Under the pieces are notes generated by a model that did not search any database, was not told the origin of the DNA, and worked only from the letters and a program-made list of their open reading frames with translations. Of a stretch of 64,000 bases of DNA, positions 36,944 to 45,055 are shown one piece after another. How positions within the stretch are numbered: position 1 is the first letter of the stretch; each line of letters begins with the position of its first letter. Made by a program: the position numbers and the translations under genes. This stretch comes from Tepidiforma thermophila (GTDB lineage Bacteria; Chloroflexota; Dehalococcoidia; Tepidiformales; Tepidiformaceae), in NCBI RefSeq assembly GCF_002563855.1, contig NZ_PDJQ01000001.1, forward strand, positions 2,666,001 through 2,730,000, written 5' to 3'.

Positions 36944-37230
36944 CAGATTTGCATCCGGAAGACTTCCTGGTAGGCCTCGACGGCCTTGTTGCGGAGCTGG
37001 GTGGCGAGGGAGATCGCCAGGCTTTCGGTTTCGACGGCGAGCATGACGTCGTGGAGTTCGACGTCCTGGCCCGCTGCGAGGGCGTTGACCTTCGCGTCGG
37101 CGTTGTCGCTGATGGCCTGGAGCTGGCCGAGGGCGCGCCCGAGGAGGTCAGCGAACCCGGCTGCGGGTGCAGCCGCCGTGGCTCCAGTCTGTGCGAGGGG
37201 GCGCTGGCTCTGAATCGGTGCGATGTCCAC
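36943..37230 (-). CDS. fliE: Flagellar hook-basal body protein FliE
   Basis: Connects the MS ring to the rod. The 95-aa product has an N-terminal variable segment and the conserved C-terminal half: AAGQDVELHDVMLAVETESL, AISLATQLRNKAVEAYQEVF-RMQI. Position after flgB-flgC and overlap by 1 nt with fliK fit the flagellar operon. Confidence 0.94.
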   Translation of the reverse strand: MDIAPIQSQRPLAQTGATAAAPAAGFADLLGRALGQLQAISDNADAKVNALAAGQDVELHDVMLAVETESLAISLATQLRNKAVEAYQEVFRMQI

Positions 37231-37279
37231 GGGACCCTCCGGGATGCGTGTAACCGTGCGGGGTAAAACCCCGAGAGGA

Positions 37280-37726
37280 CTATCTGCTGGTGATATCGAG
37301 GGCGCGGAGCGCCATCTGCTTGGCGGCGTTGAGGACGGTGACGTTGGCCTGGTAGGAGCGGTTGGCGGAGGTGAGGTCGGTCATCTCCTGGACGAGGTCG
37401 ACATTGGGCATTTCGAGGTAGCCGGTTTCGGGGTCGGCGTCGGGGTGGGAGGGGTCGTAAACGGTGCGGCCGGGGGTCTCGTTATCCACGGCGACCTGGG
37501 TGAGGACGACGCCGGTGGAGCCGCCGCCGAGGAATTTGCGGATGACGCCGGAGAAGGGGAGGGCGGGGTCGCCGGAGGCGAAGCGGACGACCTGGCGGCG
37601 GTAGGGGCCGCCCTCGGGGGTGGCGGTGGTGTCGATGTTGGCGACGTTGTTGGCGACGACGTCCATGCGGACGCGCTGGGCGGCGAGGCCGGAGGCGGAG
37701 GAGGCGAGGGCGCGGATAAGGCTCAT
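37280..37726 (-). CDS. flgC: Flagellar proximal rod protein FlgC
   Basis: The 148-aa product begins MSLIRALASSASGLAAQRVR and has the rod-family motif MDVVANNVANIDTTATPEGG-PYRRQVVRF, and the C-terminal NVDLVQEMTDLTSANRSYQA-NVTVLNAAKQMALRALDI. A same-frame upstream reading overlaps flgB and is not real. ATG 37724-37726 follows flgB by 11 nt. Confidence 0.95.
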   Translation of the reverse strand: MSLIRALASSASGLAAQRVRMDVVANNVANIDTTATPEGGPYRRQVVRFASGDPALPFSGVIRKFLGGGSTGVVLTQVAVDNETPGRTVYDPSHPDADPETGYLEMPNVDLVQEMTDLTSANRSYQANVTVLNAAKQMALRALDITSR

Positions 37727-37737
37727 GGCGTGGCTCC

Positions 37738-38136
37738 TTAGCCGGTGATGGCGGTGCGAATGTTGTTGAGCTTGCGGGAGAGGACCTGGGCCGCGGCCTG
37801 GTAACGCATCTGGGTCTCGGCGAGGAGGACCATCTCCTGGTCGACGTCGACGGTGTTGCCGTCGCGGCGGCTGGAGGTGAGGAGCTGCTGGGGGTCGAGG
37901 CCGAGCTGGTCGCGGCGGAGTGACGGAGCGGCGATGTGGCGGGGGTCGGTAGTCGCGAGCCGGGCGGACTGGCGGCCGAAGGCGCGCTGGAGCTCGGTTT
38001 CGAAGTTGACCTCCTGGCGAACGTAGCCGGGGGTATCGATGTTGGCGATGTTGTTGGCGATGGCGCCCTGGCGGCGGCCGAGGCCGGAGAGCCAGGCGGT
38101 CACCTGGGCGATACCGCGGTCGGCGATGGGGTTCAT
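37738..38136 (-). CDS. flgB: Flagellar basal-body rod protein FlgB
   Basis: The 132-aa product has the rod signature GAIANNIANIDTPGYVRQEV and the C-terminal helix MVLLAETQMRYQAAAQVLSR-KLNNIRTAIT. The middle LLTSSRRDGNTVDVDQE matches FlgB. It overlaps fliJ by 4 nt and lies after fliJ rather than at the head of the operon, a rearranged order. Confidence 0.95.
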   Translation of the reverse strand: MNPIADRGIAQVTAWLSGLGRRQGAIANNIANIDTPGYVRQEVNFETELQRAFGRQSARLATTDPRHIAAPSLRRDQLGLDPQQLLTSSRRDGNTVDVDQEMVLLAETQMRYQAAAQVLSRKLNNIRTAITG

Positions 38137-38591
38137 GGGGTGTCCTCCGGAAGGGGTGTGCGGGGCTTCCAGCGGGCGGCGAGGAGGTCGTCGAGCTGGC
38201 GGGATTCGGCACGGGAGCGCTGGAGGCGCTCCTCGGCGCGGCGGCGTTCGAGCAGGAGTTCGAGGGAGCGGCGGTCGCGGCGGCGCTCCATGAGGGCGGC
38301 ACGCTCCTCGGCGACGTCTTCTTCGGAGTGGGCGAGCGCCGCTTCGCGGGCGGCGATATCGCGGTCGAGGCGCTGGAGGCAGGCGCCGGCGGCGAGGAGG
38401 TCGGCGACGTCGACGGGGCCGGCGGGCAGCGGCGTATCGAGGAGGAGGTCGCGGCTGGATTGGGCTTCGGCGAGGGCGCGGGCGCGGCGGTCGCGGAGTG
38501 CGATGGCCTCGGCGAGCTCGCGGCGCTGGAGGCGTTCGAGGAGGCCGCGCTGGCGGACGAGCCGCTCAAGCCGCTTCGACGACAACGGCAT
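38133..38591 (-). CDS. fliJ: Flagellar export chaperone FliJ-like coiled-coil protein
   Basis: The 152-aa product is almost entirely one charged antiparallel coiled coil (RLERLVRQRGLLERLQRREL, RRARALAEAQSSRDLLLD, RRDRRSLELLLERRRAEERL). Its size, fold and place directly after fliI match FliJ, which sits in the export ATPase ring. Sequence similarity in this family is weak, so the assignment leans on context. It overlaps the fliI stop by 26 nt. Confidence 0.8.
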   Translation of the reverse strand: MPLSSKRLERLVRQRGLLERLQRRELAEAIALRDRRARALAEAQSSRDLLLDTPLPAGPVDVADLLAAGACLQRLDRDIAAREAALAHSEEDVAEERAALMERRRDRRSLELLLERRRAEERLQRSRAESRQLDDLLAARWKPRTPLPEDTP

Positions 38592-39969
38592 CGGTCACCT
38601 CCCCTGGTTCGGATGCGGACCCGGCGGAGACGCCAGGGCCGGGATTGGCGGACGCGTCCTCGAATTCCGGGTCGATGGCGCAGAGGGCGGCGACGGCGTC
38701 GTCGAAGGGCGTAACGTCGTCGGCGCGCTGGCGGAGGAAGGCGTTGATGGCCGGGAGCAGTTCGAGGGCGCGGTCGACGAGCGGGTCGGCGCCGCGGCTG
38801 TAGGCGCCGATGGCGACGAGGTCGCGGGCGTCCTCGTAGGCGGCGAGGAGCTGGCGGAGGCGGCGGGCGGCTTCGCGGTGGGCCGGGCTGGCGACGCGGT
38901 CCATGAGGCGGGAGACGCTCTGGAGAACGTCGATGGGCGGGTAGTGGCCGGCGGAGGCGAGCGCGCGGCGAAGGACAATGTGGCCATCGAGGGTGGCGCG
39001 GGCGAGGTCGGCTATCGGCTCATCCATGTCTTCGCCATCGACGAGGACGGTGTAGACGGCGGTGATGGAGCCGGTTGGGCCGGGCCCGGCGCGTTCCATG
39101 AGGTGCGGGAGCATGGAGAAGACGGAGGGCGGATAGCCACGGGCGGTTGGGGGTTCGCCGGCGGCGAGGCCGATTTCGCGGCGGGCCATGGCGACGCGGG
39201 TGAGGCTGTCGAAGAGGAGGAGGACGTCGGCGCCCTGTTCGCGGAAGCCTTCGGCAATGGCGGTGGCGGTGCGGGCCGCGCAGATGCGCATTGCGGCGGG
39301 GTTATCGCCGGTGGAGGCGACGACGACGCAGTTCTGGAGCGCGTCGCGGCCGAGGTCGTGCTCGATGAAGTCGCGGACTTCGCGGCCGCGTTCACCGATG
39401 AGGGCGATGACGGTGATATCGGCGCGGGTGCCGCGGGCGAGCATGCCGAGGAGGGTGCTCTTGCCGACACCGGAGCCGGCGAAGATGCCGACGCGTTGAC
39501 CGCGGCCGAGGGTGAGGAAGCCATCGACGGCGCGGACGCCGCTGGGGAGCGGGCGGGTGATGGGTTCGCGGTCGAGGGGGTGGGGCGGCTCGGCGGCGGC
39601 GGGCACCCAGCGCACGCCTTGGGGGACCGGGCCGCCATCGATGGGCCGGCCGAGGCCATCGAGGATGCGGCCGAGGAGCGAGGCGCCGACGGGGGCGAGC
39701 GGCGGGAAGCCGGTAGCGACGACACGGGCGCCGGCTGGCAGGGCCGCGCGTTCGAGCAGGGCGAGGTGGGCGATGCCGGGCGCCGCCCCGGCTGCTTCAG
39801 CGGGGATGGGGTTGCCGGACGGGTCCTCGATGAGGACGAGCTCGCCGGGCTGGAGGTTGATGCCGGCAGCGACGGCCATCTCGCCGGTGGCGTGGAGGAG
39901 GGTGCCGGTGCGGCGGTAGAGGCTGGCCCCGGCGAGGGCGCGGGTGATGGCTTCGAGGACGGCGGTCAT
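38566..39969 (-). CDS. fliI: Flagellum-specific ATPase FliI
   Basis: Energises export of flagellar proteins. The 467-aa product has an F1-beta-like core: Walker A GIFAGSGVGKSTLLGMLARG, the family sequence RAVDGFLTLGRGQRVGI, Walker B VLLLFDSLTRVAMARREIGL and AAGEPPTARGYPPSVFSMLP. The N-terminal domain resembles FliI/YscN. Immediate neighbours fliH and fliJ are its known partners. It overlaps fliH by 4 nt. Confidence 0.95.
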   Translation of the reverse strand: MTAVLEAITRALAGASLYRRTGTLLHATGEMAVAAGINLQPGELVLIEDPSGNPIPAEAAGAAPGIAHLALLERAALPAGARVVATGFPPLAPVGASLLGRILDGLGRPIDGGPVPQGVRWVPAAAEPPHPLDREPITRPLPSGVRAVDGFLTLGRGQRVGIFAGSGVGKSTLLGMLARGTRADITVIALIGERGREVRDFIEHDLGRDALQNCVVVASTGDNPAAMRICAARTATAIAEGFREQGADVLLLFDSLTRVAMARREIGLAAGEPPTARGYPPSVFSMLPHLMERAGPGPTGSITAVYTVLVDGEDMDEPIADLARATLDGHIVLRRALASAGHYPPIDVLQSVSRLMDRVASPAHREAARRLRQLLAAYEDARDLVAIGAYSRGADPLVDRALELLPAINAFLRQRADDVTPFDDAVAALCAIDPEFEDASANPGPGVSAGSASEPGEVTDAVVVEAA

Positions 39970-40667
39970 TGTTCCGCCCCCGCGGCACGGCGGATGGCGA
40001 GCTCGGCGAGGCTGAGCCGGGCATCGAGGGTGGCGTCGATGGTGCCGTTGCGCAGGTCGATGATGCAGCCGCCGACTTCGACGGCACCGTCGGGGCGGAC
40101 GTAGGCGCCGAGGTCGCCGAGGGCGGCGGTGACGGCGGCTTCGACGCCGGGATTGACGCGAATGCTGACGATCTCCTGGCCGGCGGCGGCACGGACGGCG
40201 TCATCGCAGGCGGCGGCAGTCAGCGCCGGCTCGGCGGCGTAGGCGTGGCCGACGATGCGGCGGACGGCGAGGATGACGGCGCTGGCGAGGAGTTCGCCGG
40301 CGGAGGCAGCGACCTGGTCGCGGATGGCGACGCCCTCGCGCGCGGCGGCGCGGATCAGTTCGAGCAGGCCGCGCGCTTCGGCCTCGGCGCTGGCAAGGCC
40401 CTCGGCGCGGGCGCGTTCGGCGGCCTCGCGGGCGGCGGCGGCGACTTGTTCGGCGGCAGCGCCGCGGATGCGGGCGGCCTCGGCTTCGGCGGCAGCGATG
40501 ATCTCAGCGGCGCGGGCTTCGGCGGCGGCAATGATCTCGGCGGCGGTGGCGACCGGGGCCTCGACCGGGACTGCTGGCGAGGAGGCGCCGACGACGAAGA
40601 CCTCGTTCTCGGCGCGGGCGCGGGAGGAGCGGATGACGCGCGGGGGCCTAGCCGACCAGCTCATCAT
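39966..40667 (-). CDS. fliH: Flagellar assembly protein FliH
   Basis: Stator-like negative regulator of FliI. The 233-aa product has a long alanine-rich helical N-terminal half with internal near-repeats of AAEIIAAAEA (around residues 42-63), continuing as AAARIRGAAAEQVAAAAREA-type coiled coil, and a C-terminal V-ATPase E-subunit-like domain (GVAIRDQVAASAGELLASAV, EVGGCIIDLRNGTIDATLDA). The place between fliG and fliI supports it. It overlaps the end of fliG by 20 nt; two adjacent ATG codons are possible. Confidence 0.9.
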   Translation of the reverse strand: MMSWSARPPRVIRSSRARAENEVFVVGASSPAVPVEAPVATAAEIIAAAEARAAEIIAAAEAEAARIRGAAAEQVAAAAREAAERARAEGLASAEAEARGLLELIRAAAREGVAIRDQVAASAGELLASAVILAVRRIVGHAYAAEPALTAAACDDAVRAAAGQEIVSIRVNPGVEAAVTAALGDLGAYVRPDGAVEVGGCIIDLRNGTIDATLDARLSLAELAIRRAAGAEQ

Positions 40668-41667
40668 CGCCTCCGCGGGAGATCACAATCTCTTCGGCCT
40701 CGTCGAGCCGACGGATGACCTCGACGATGCGCTGCTGGGCCTCTTCAACCTGGCGGAGCCGGACGGGGCCGGAGGCCTCCATGTCTTCGCGCAGCATCTG
40801 GGCGGCGCGCTGGGACATGTTGCGGAGGATGCACTCCTTGACGGCCTCGGACGTGGCCTTGAGGGCGAGGGCGAGGTCGCGGACTTCGACCTCGCGGAGG
40901 ATGCGCTGGATGGAGCGGTCATCGAGGGTCGCGATGTTCTCGAAGACGAACATCCGCTTTTTGATCTGCTCGGCGAGTTCGGGCTCGCTCTCTTCGAGGG
41001 CTTCGATGATGGTCTTCTCCGTCATGCGGGAGGACTGCTTGAGGACCTGGACGAGGACTTCGATGCCGCCGACGGACTGGGTGACGCGGGAAGGCTGGAG
41101 GACGGCGCTGAGTTTGCGGCGGAGGACGGCTTCGACCTCGTTGACGATCTCGGGGTTGGCCCGGTCCATGAGGGCGATGCGGCGGGCGACGTCGGCGGCG
41201 AGCTCGGGTTCGAGGCCGGCGAGGACCTGGGCGGCCTTGTCGGGCTGGAGGAAGGAGGTGAGCAGGGCGATGGTCTGGGGGTGCTCGTTGGCAAGGAAGT
41301 TGACGAGCTGCTGGACGTTCAGGTGGCGGAGGAAGCCGAAGGGGACGGTGGGCGAGGTCGCCGAGAGGCGGTCGATGAGTTCTGCGGCTTTTTCTTCGCC
41401 GAGGGCGAGGCGGAGGAGGTCTTCGGCGTATTCGAGGCCGCCGAGGGAGATGACGTTCCGGGCGACGGCTGCCTCTTCGAACTCTTCGATGACTTCTTTG
41501 CGCTGCTCGGGGAGCAGCTCGCCCATTGCGGAGATCTCCCAGGTGAGGCGCTCGATGTCCTCGTCGGAAAGGTGGCGCAGAACCTCGGCCGAGCGCTCCT
41601 TGCCGAGGGTGATGAGCAGCGCAGCGGCTTTGCGGCGGCCTTTGAGCTTCTCGTCCTTGGCGACCAT
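40648..41667 (-). CDS. fliG: Flagellar motor switch protein FliG
   Basis: Rotor protein for torque generation and switching. The 339-aa product has the N-terminal FliF-binding domain (KAAALLITLGKERSAEVLRH), the EHPQ motif (NEHPQTIALLTSFLQPDKAA) and the C-terminal charged torque helix (LSAVLQPSRV...EDRSIQRILREV-type region, LRNMSQRAAQMLREDMEASG). The gene has normal length. It follows fliF by 6 nt. Confidence 0.95.
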   Translation of the reverse strand: MVAKDEKLKGRRKAAALLITLGKERSAEVLRHLSDEDIERLTWEISAMGELLPEQRKEVIEEFEEAAVARNVISLGGLEYAEDLLRLALGEEKAAELIDRLSATSPTVPFGFLRHLNVQQLVNFLANEHPQTIALLTSFLQPDKAAQVLAGLEPELAADVARRIALMDRANPEIVNEVEAVLRRKLSAVLQPSRVTQSVGGIEVLVQVLKQSSRMTEKTIIEALEESEPELAEQIKKRMFVFENIATLDDRSIQRILREVEVRDLALALKATSEAVKECILRNMSQRAAQMLREDMEASGPVRLRQVEEAQQRIVEVIRRLDEAEEIVISRGGDDELVG

Positions 41668-41673
41668 GGGCGG

Positions 41674-43251
41674 CTAGTCTTCCCTCATCCAGGTTTGGAC
41701 GACGTCGGCGACGGCGCGGGGGTTGGCCTCGGCGAGGCGGAGGACACGCTCTTCGTGGGGGTCGGCGGGGGTTTCGAGGACGGGCAGCTCCTGCTGCGGC
41801 GCCGCGCTCGGGAGGGCGGCGAGGGCCGCCGCGGCGCCCGTGGGAAGCGCGTGGGGTGCAACCGGTGCGGGGAGCCGGAGCTGCCGCTTCGACAGCGAGC
41901 GGAGGAGGAGCATGACGAGGATGAAGGCGAGGATGACGGCGAGGATCGGAATGACGAGCTTGAGGTATTCGAAGTAGGCGGCGAGGCCGCCGGGGGTTTC
42001 GCCGACGAGGTCAGTGCGGGCGCTTTCGTCGAAGGGGAGGCGGGTGACGCTGATGACGTCGCCGCGGACCTGGTCGAGGCCGACGGCAGCGGCGACGGCG
42101 CTGGTGATGGCGGCCTCCTGGGCGGCGGTAACGGATTCGTCGAGGACGACGGAGACGCTGAGGCGCTCGAGCTTGCCGGGGGCCTGGATGGTGGTGGAGG
42201 TGGTCCTGGGGATTTCGTTGTTGGTGGTGGTTTCGGTGCGGGTGTACTGGGAGTTGCCGTTGGCGGTGGTGTTGGCGCCGCCGCCGGTGCCGCCGTTGGC
42301 TCCCGTGCCGGGGACGTTGCCGACGTTGAGGTTGGTGCCGGTAAAGGTCTCTTCGACGGTGGACTGGGAGCGGGGCACGGCCTGCTGGGGGGTGCCGAAT
42401 TCGTCCTTCGTCTGGGTGACGTGGTCGAAGTTGAGGCTGGCGCGGATGGTGACGGCGCTGCGGCCGGGGCCGACGATGCGGGCGAGGACATCGCTGACAT
42501 CGCGCTGGAGGGCGAGTTCGTACTGGCGCTGGAGCTCGAGCTGGGAGGCGGTTGCGCCTGCGGAGAAGCTTCCGCCGAAGGTGGCGCCATCGAAGAGGAC
42601 GCGGCCGGCGTCGTCGATGATGGTGATGCCTTTTTCGGAGAGGCCTTCGACGGAGTTGGCGACGAGGTTGACGATGCCCTTGACCTGCTCATCGGAGAGC
42701 CGGGTGCCGGGGCGCAGCTGGAGGAGGACGCTGGCGGTGGCTTCGTGCTGGTCTTCTTTGAAGAGGGCTTCTTTGGGGATGGAGATGTGGACGCGGGAGG
42801 CTTTGACCGCGTCGAGGGTGTTGATGGAGCGGGCGAGTTCGCCTTCGAGGCCACGACGGAAGTTGACCTGCTGGACGAAGTCGGTCGCGCCGAAATTGGT
42901 TTTATCGAAGATTTCGAGGCCGACGGCGCCGCCGGTGGGGAGCCCGGCCTGGGCGAGCTTGATGCGGACTTCGGCGACCTTGTTGGCGGGCACCGCGATG
43001 GCGGAGCCGCCGCCGCGGAGCTCATAGGGGATGCCGAGCGACTCGAGCTCATCGGCCATGGCGGCGCTGTCTTCGGGGGCGAGGCCGGAGTAGGCGGTGA
43101 CCATCTTCGGGCTGGAGGAGGCGAGGAAGAGCACCCAGACGAGCAGGAATCCGCCGATGCCGACGGCCGCGAGCATGACCTGGCGGGAGCGGGGGAGGGA
43201 GTTCCAGCGTTCGAGCCATGGTCCGAGCGGCGTGGTTTGCAGATTGCCCAT
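41674..43251 (-). CDS. fliF: Flagellar MS-ring protein FliF
   Basis: Base ring of the flagellum. The 525-aa product has two membrane helices (about 26-45 and 437-457), ring-building motifs between them (YSGLAPEDSAAMADELESLG, VNFRRGLEGELARSINTLDA, VHISIPKEALFKEDQHEATA) and the C-terminal FliG-binding tail (PHEERVLRLAEANPRAVADV-VQTWMRED). It is the first gene of the operon. A 133-nt gap lies upstream and has no clear -35/-10 pair. Confidence 0.95.
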   Translation of the reverse strand: MGNLQTTPLGPWLERWNSLPRSRQVMLAAVGIGGFLLVWVLFLASSSPKMVTAYSGLAPEDSAAMADELESLGIPYELRGGGSAIAVPANKVAEVRIKLAQAGLPTGGAVGLEIFDKTNFGATDFVQQVNFRRGLEGELARSINTLDAVKASRVHISIPKEALFKEDQHEATASVLLQLRPGTRLSDEQVKGIVNLVANSVEGLSEKGITIIDDAGRVLFDGATFGGSFSAGATASQLELQRQYELALQRDVSDVLARIVGPGRSAVTIRASLNFDHVTQTKDEFGTPQQAVPRSQSTVEETFTGTNLNVGNVPGTGANGGTGGGANTTANGNSQYTRTETTTNNEIPRTTSTTIQAPGKLERLSVSVVLDESVTAAQEAAITSAVAAAVGLDQVRGDVISVTRLPFDESARTDLVGETPGGLAAYFEYLKLVIPILAVILAFILVMLLLRSLSKRQLRLPAPVAPHALPTGAAAALAALPSAAPQQELPVLETPADPHEERVLRLAEANPRAVADVVQTWMRED

Positions 43252-43326
43252 GCGACACTCCGGGTGGTGATGCGCCGAAGGTAGCGATGGGCGGGACGGC
43301 TCCGCATCGGGGAGTCACCGATTGGG

Positions 43327-43340
43327 CGGGAACAGTCCCG
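43327..43340. repeat. Inverted repeat upstream of fliF
   Basis: CGGGA-ACAG-TCCCG forms a perfect 5-bp dyad about 80 nt before the fliF start, in the only gap that could hold the flagellar operon promoter. It is a candidate protein-binding site; five base pairs alone are weak support. Confidence 0.3.
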
Positions 43341-43384
43341 TGAAGATTGGGGAGAAAACCCTGATTCTCGTGTGCGGTGGGGGG

Positions 43385-44032
43385 TTATGCGCCGAACGCC
43401 GGGTCGGCGTCGTCGTCAAGGGGGAGGATGGGCGGCAGGGCGCGGTCGGCGTGGTGCTCGGCGACCCAGCGGACGCGGGCGGTCCAGTGGGCGGGGTGGC
43501 TGACCCAGCCGTGGGTGCGCTCTTCGACCCACTTCCAGTCGGCCCAGCAGAGGAGGGCGGCATCGAGGTCGCGGCGGGCGAGGCGGCGGATTTCGCGCAT
43601 GACGGGGGTGCGCTGGCGCTTGCGGGGTTCGAACTTGTCGGCGAGGAGGATGACCTTGGCGATCAGGGGCATTTCGGCGGCGCCGAGGGTGTGGTCGCGG
43701 ACGGCGGCGAGGGCTTCATCGTCGGTGATGCCGAGCCGTTCGCGGAGGACGACGGCAGCGATGGGGCCGTGGAGCAGGACCGGCTCGAGGCGGTCGGTCT
43801 CGGTGATGGGGAGGCCGGCTTCGGCGGCGAGACGGAGCTGGTCGGCCGGGGGGTGGGCGCGGAAGAGGTCGTGGCCCCAGGCGGCGAGTTCGACGCGGTC
43901 GAGGTCGAGGTCCCAGCGAGCGGCGAGGTCGCGGGCTTCGGCGACGACGCGTTCGACGTGGGCGAGGAGGCCGGCGGGGAGGCGGGCGTACTCGGCGCGG
44001 ACGGCCTCGATCTGCTGGCGGATGGTGCTCAT
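43385..44032 (-). CDS. HD-domain hydrolase, YqeK-like
   Basis: The 215-aa product has the HD pattern: H in LAHVERVVAEARDLA, HD in AAWGHDLFRAH, then H in VLLHGPIAAVVLRER, and VRDHTLGAAEMPLIAKVILL-ADKFEP. This is close to YqeK-type proteins that hydrolyse diadenosine tetraphosphate symmetrically. The C-terminal part (CWADWKWVEERTHGWVSHPA) is not typical and may add substrate specificity. It precedes the flagellar operon on the same strand with a 133-nt gap, and a HIT protein gene lies just upstream; HIT proteins also act on dinucleotides. Confidence 0.75.
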   Translation of the reverse strand: MSTIRQQIEAVRAEYARLPAGLLAHVERVVAEARDLAARWDLDLDRVELAAWGHDLFRAHPPADQLRLAAEAGLPITETDRLEPVLLHGPIAAVVLRERLGITDDEALAAVRDHTLGAAEMPLIAKVILLADKFEPRKRQRTPVMREIRRLARRDLDAALLCWADWKWVEERTHGWVSHPAHWTARVRWVAEHHADRALPPILPLDDDADPAFGA

Positions 44033-44055
44033 GTGCGCGGGCGGCGCCGGCGCAG

Positions 44056-44397
44056 TCAGCCTTCGGGGCCGAGGCGGCGGCCGCCGAGGAGGTGCATGTG
44101 GAGGTGGTGGATGGTCATGCCGGCGGCATCGCCGACGTTGAAGGCGAGGCGGTAGCCGGGCTCCCAGACGCCCTCGACGCGGGCGACATCTTTGGCGAGG
44201 ACGAACATGCCGGCGAGCACCTCAGCGTGGCTCCATTCAATGTCGCGGGCATTATCGATGTGGGCCTTCGGGATGATGAGGCAGTGGATGGGCGCGCGGG
44301 GGTTGATGTCGCGGATGGCGAAGGCGTGGCTGTTTTCGGCGACTTTGGTGACTGGCACTTCACCGCGGTGCATGCGGCAGAAGAGGCAATCCTGCAT
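44056..44397 (-). CDS. HIT family (histidine triad) nucleotide hydrolase
   Basis: The 113-aa product begins MQDCLFCRMHRGEVPVTKVA and has the histidine triad TIHHLHMHLLGGRRLG, plus ARDINPRAP-type sequence HCLIIPKAHIDNARD. It is an HINT-like purine nucleotide phosphoramidase by pattern. Cysteines CLFC near the start could bind zinc. Start at the second ATG (44395-44397) is chosen because CACAAT lies 7 nt before it; an ATG 9 nt upstream also exists. The HD hydrolase follows. Confidence 0.88.
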   Translation of the reverse strand: MQDCLFCRMHRGEVPVTKVAENSHAFAIRDINPRAPIHCLIIPKAHIDNARDIEWSHAEVLAGMFVLAKDVARVEGVWEPGYRLAFNVGDAAGMTIHHLHMHLLGGRRLGPEG

Positions 44398-44404
44398 GGG
44401 CGCC

Positions 44405-44410
44405 ATTGTG
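44405..44410 (-). promoter_or_regulatory. -10 element of the HIT gene (leaderless type)
   Basis: The minus strand reads CACAAT ending 7 nt before the ATG at 44397. It overlaps an upstream in-frame ATG, which would therefore not be in the transcript. Confidence 0.3.
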
Positions 44411-44467
44411 CGGAGGCGTGACCGTTGTGTCGATGGGGCAGGTTTTGCCGCCGGGGCGCTGGCGGGG

Positions 44468-44473
44468 TACGTT
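44468..44473 (+). promoter_or_regulatory. -10 element of the 44483 gene (leaderless type)
   Basis: TACGTT lies 9 nt before the ATG at 44483. The spacer CGCGGGGCG has no ribosome binding site. Confidence 0.3.
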
Positions 44474-44482
44474 CGCGGGGCG

Positions 44483-45043
44483 ATGACGCAGCCGGCACGG
44501 AGCGTGCTCTCGGAGTTCTGGTCGCCGCTGTGCGCGTTGGGCAGCCACGGCCCGGCGGGGCCGAACGCGCAGATCTGTCTTTCGGTGTTCGGGGCGTCGA
44601 TTGTGCCGGAGCGGCCGCGGCTGCTGGCGGTCCTCTGGAAGACGAACTACACCCACGATTTGGTGACGGAAACCGGGACGCTGGCGATCACGGTGCTGGC
44701 GGAGGGGCAAGAGGGGCTGCTCGCGCCTCTGGGGCTGCGGAGCGGGCGCGAAGGGCCGAAGCTCGACGGGCTGGAGTACCGGCTGACGCCGGAGGGGGAC
44801 CCGGTCTTCGCGGGCGGGGCCGGATGGCTCCGGGGGCGGGTGCTCGAGCGGTTCGACCTCGGGGATGCGACGGCGTTCATCGTCGCGGTGGCTGAGACGG
44901 GCACAGGCAGCGGCCGGCCGCTGCGGTGGCAGGATGCGCAGGCTGCTGTTGGCGCGGAGTTCCTCGAGCGTTGGGCCGAGAAGAGTGCGCGTGACCGGGC
45001 CGCGGCGGCGGAGGCGATGCGCTGGCTGCCGATGGAGGGCTGA
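44483..45043 (+). CDS. Flavin reductase-like FMN-binding protein
   Basis: The 186-aa product fits the flavin-reductase-like split-barrel family: PLCALGSHGPAGPNAQICLS, VLWKTNYTHDLVTETGTLAI, VLAEGQEGLLAPLGLRSG, AGGAGWLRGRVLERFDLGDA and FIVAVAETG. Members bind FMN and either supply reduced flavin or act as oxidoreductases. No partner gene is adjacent. It is convergent with the S9 peptidase gene, 12 nt apart. Confidence 0.7.
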   Translation: MTQPARSVLSEFWSPLCALGSHGPAGPNAQICLSVFGASIVPERPRLLAVLWKTNYTHDLVTETGTLAITVLAEGQEGLLAPLGLRSGREGPKLDGLEYRLTPEGDPVFAGGAGWLRGRVLERFDLGDATAFIVAVAETGTGSGRPLRWQDAQAAVGAEFLERWAEKSARDRAAAAEAMRWLPMEG

Positions 45044-45055
45044 CCCGGCGGGCCG

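Noticed and set aside
43252-43384. Riboswitch or sigma-28/sigma-54 promoter upstream of fliF
   Set aside because: I could not find the GCCGATAA or GG-N10-GC promoter pattern, nor a c-di-GMP riboswitch core. Only a short dyad remains.
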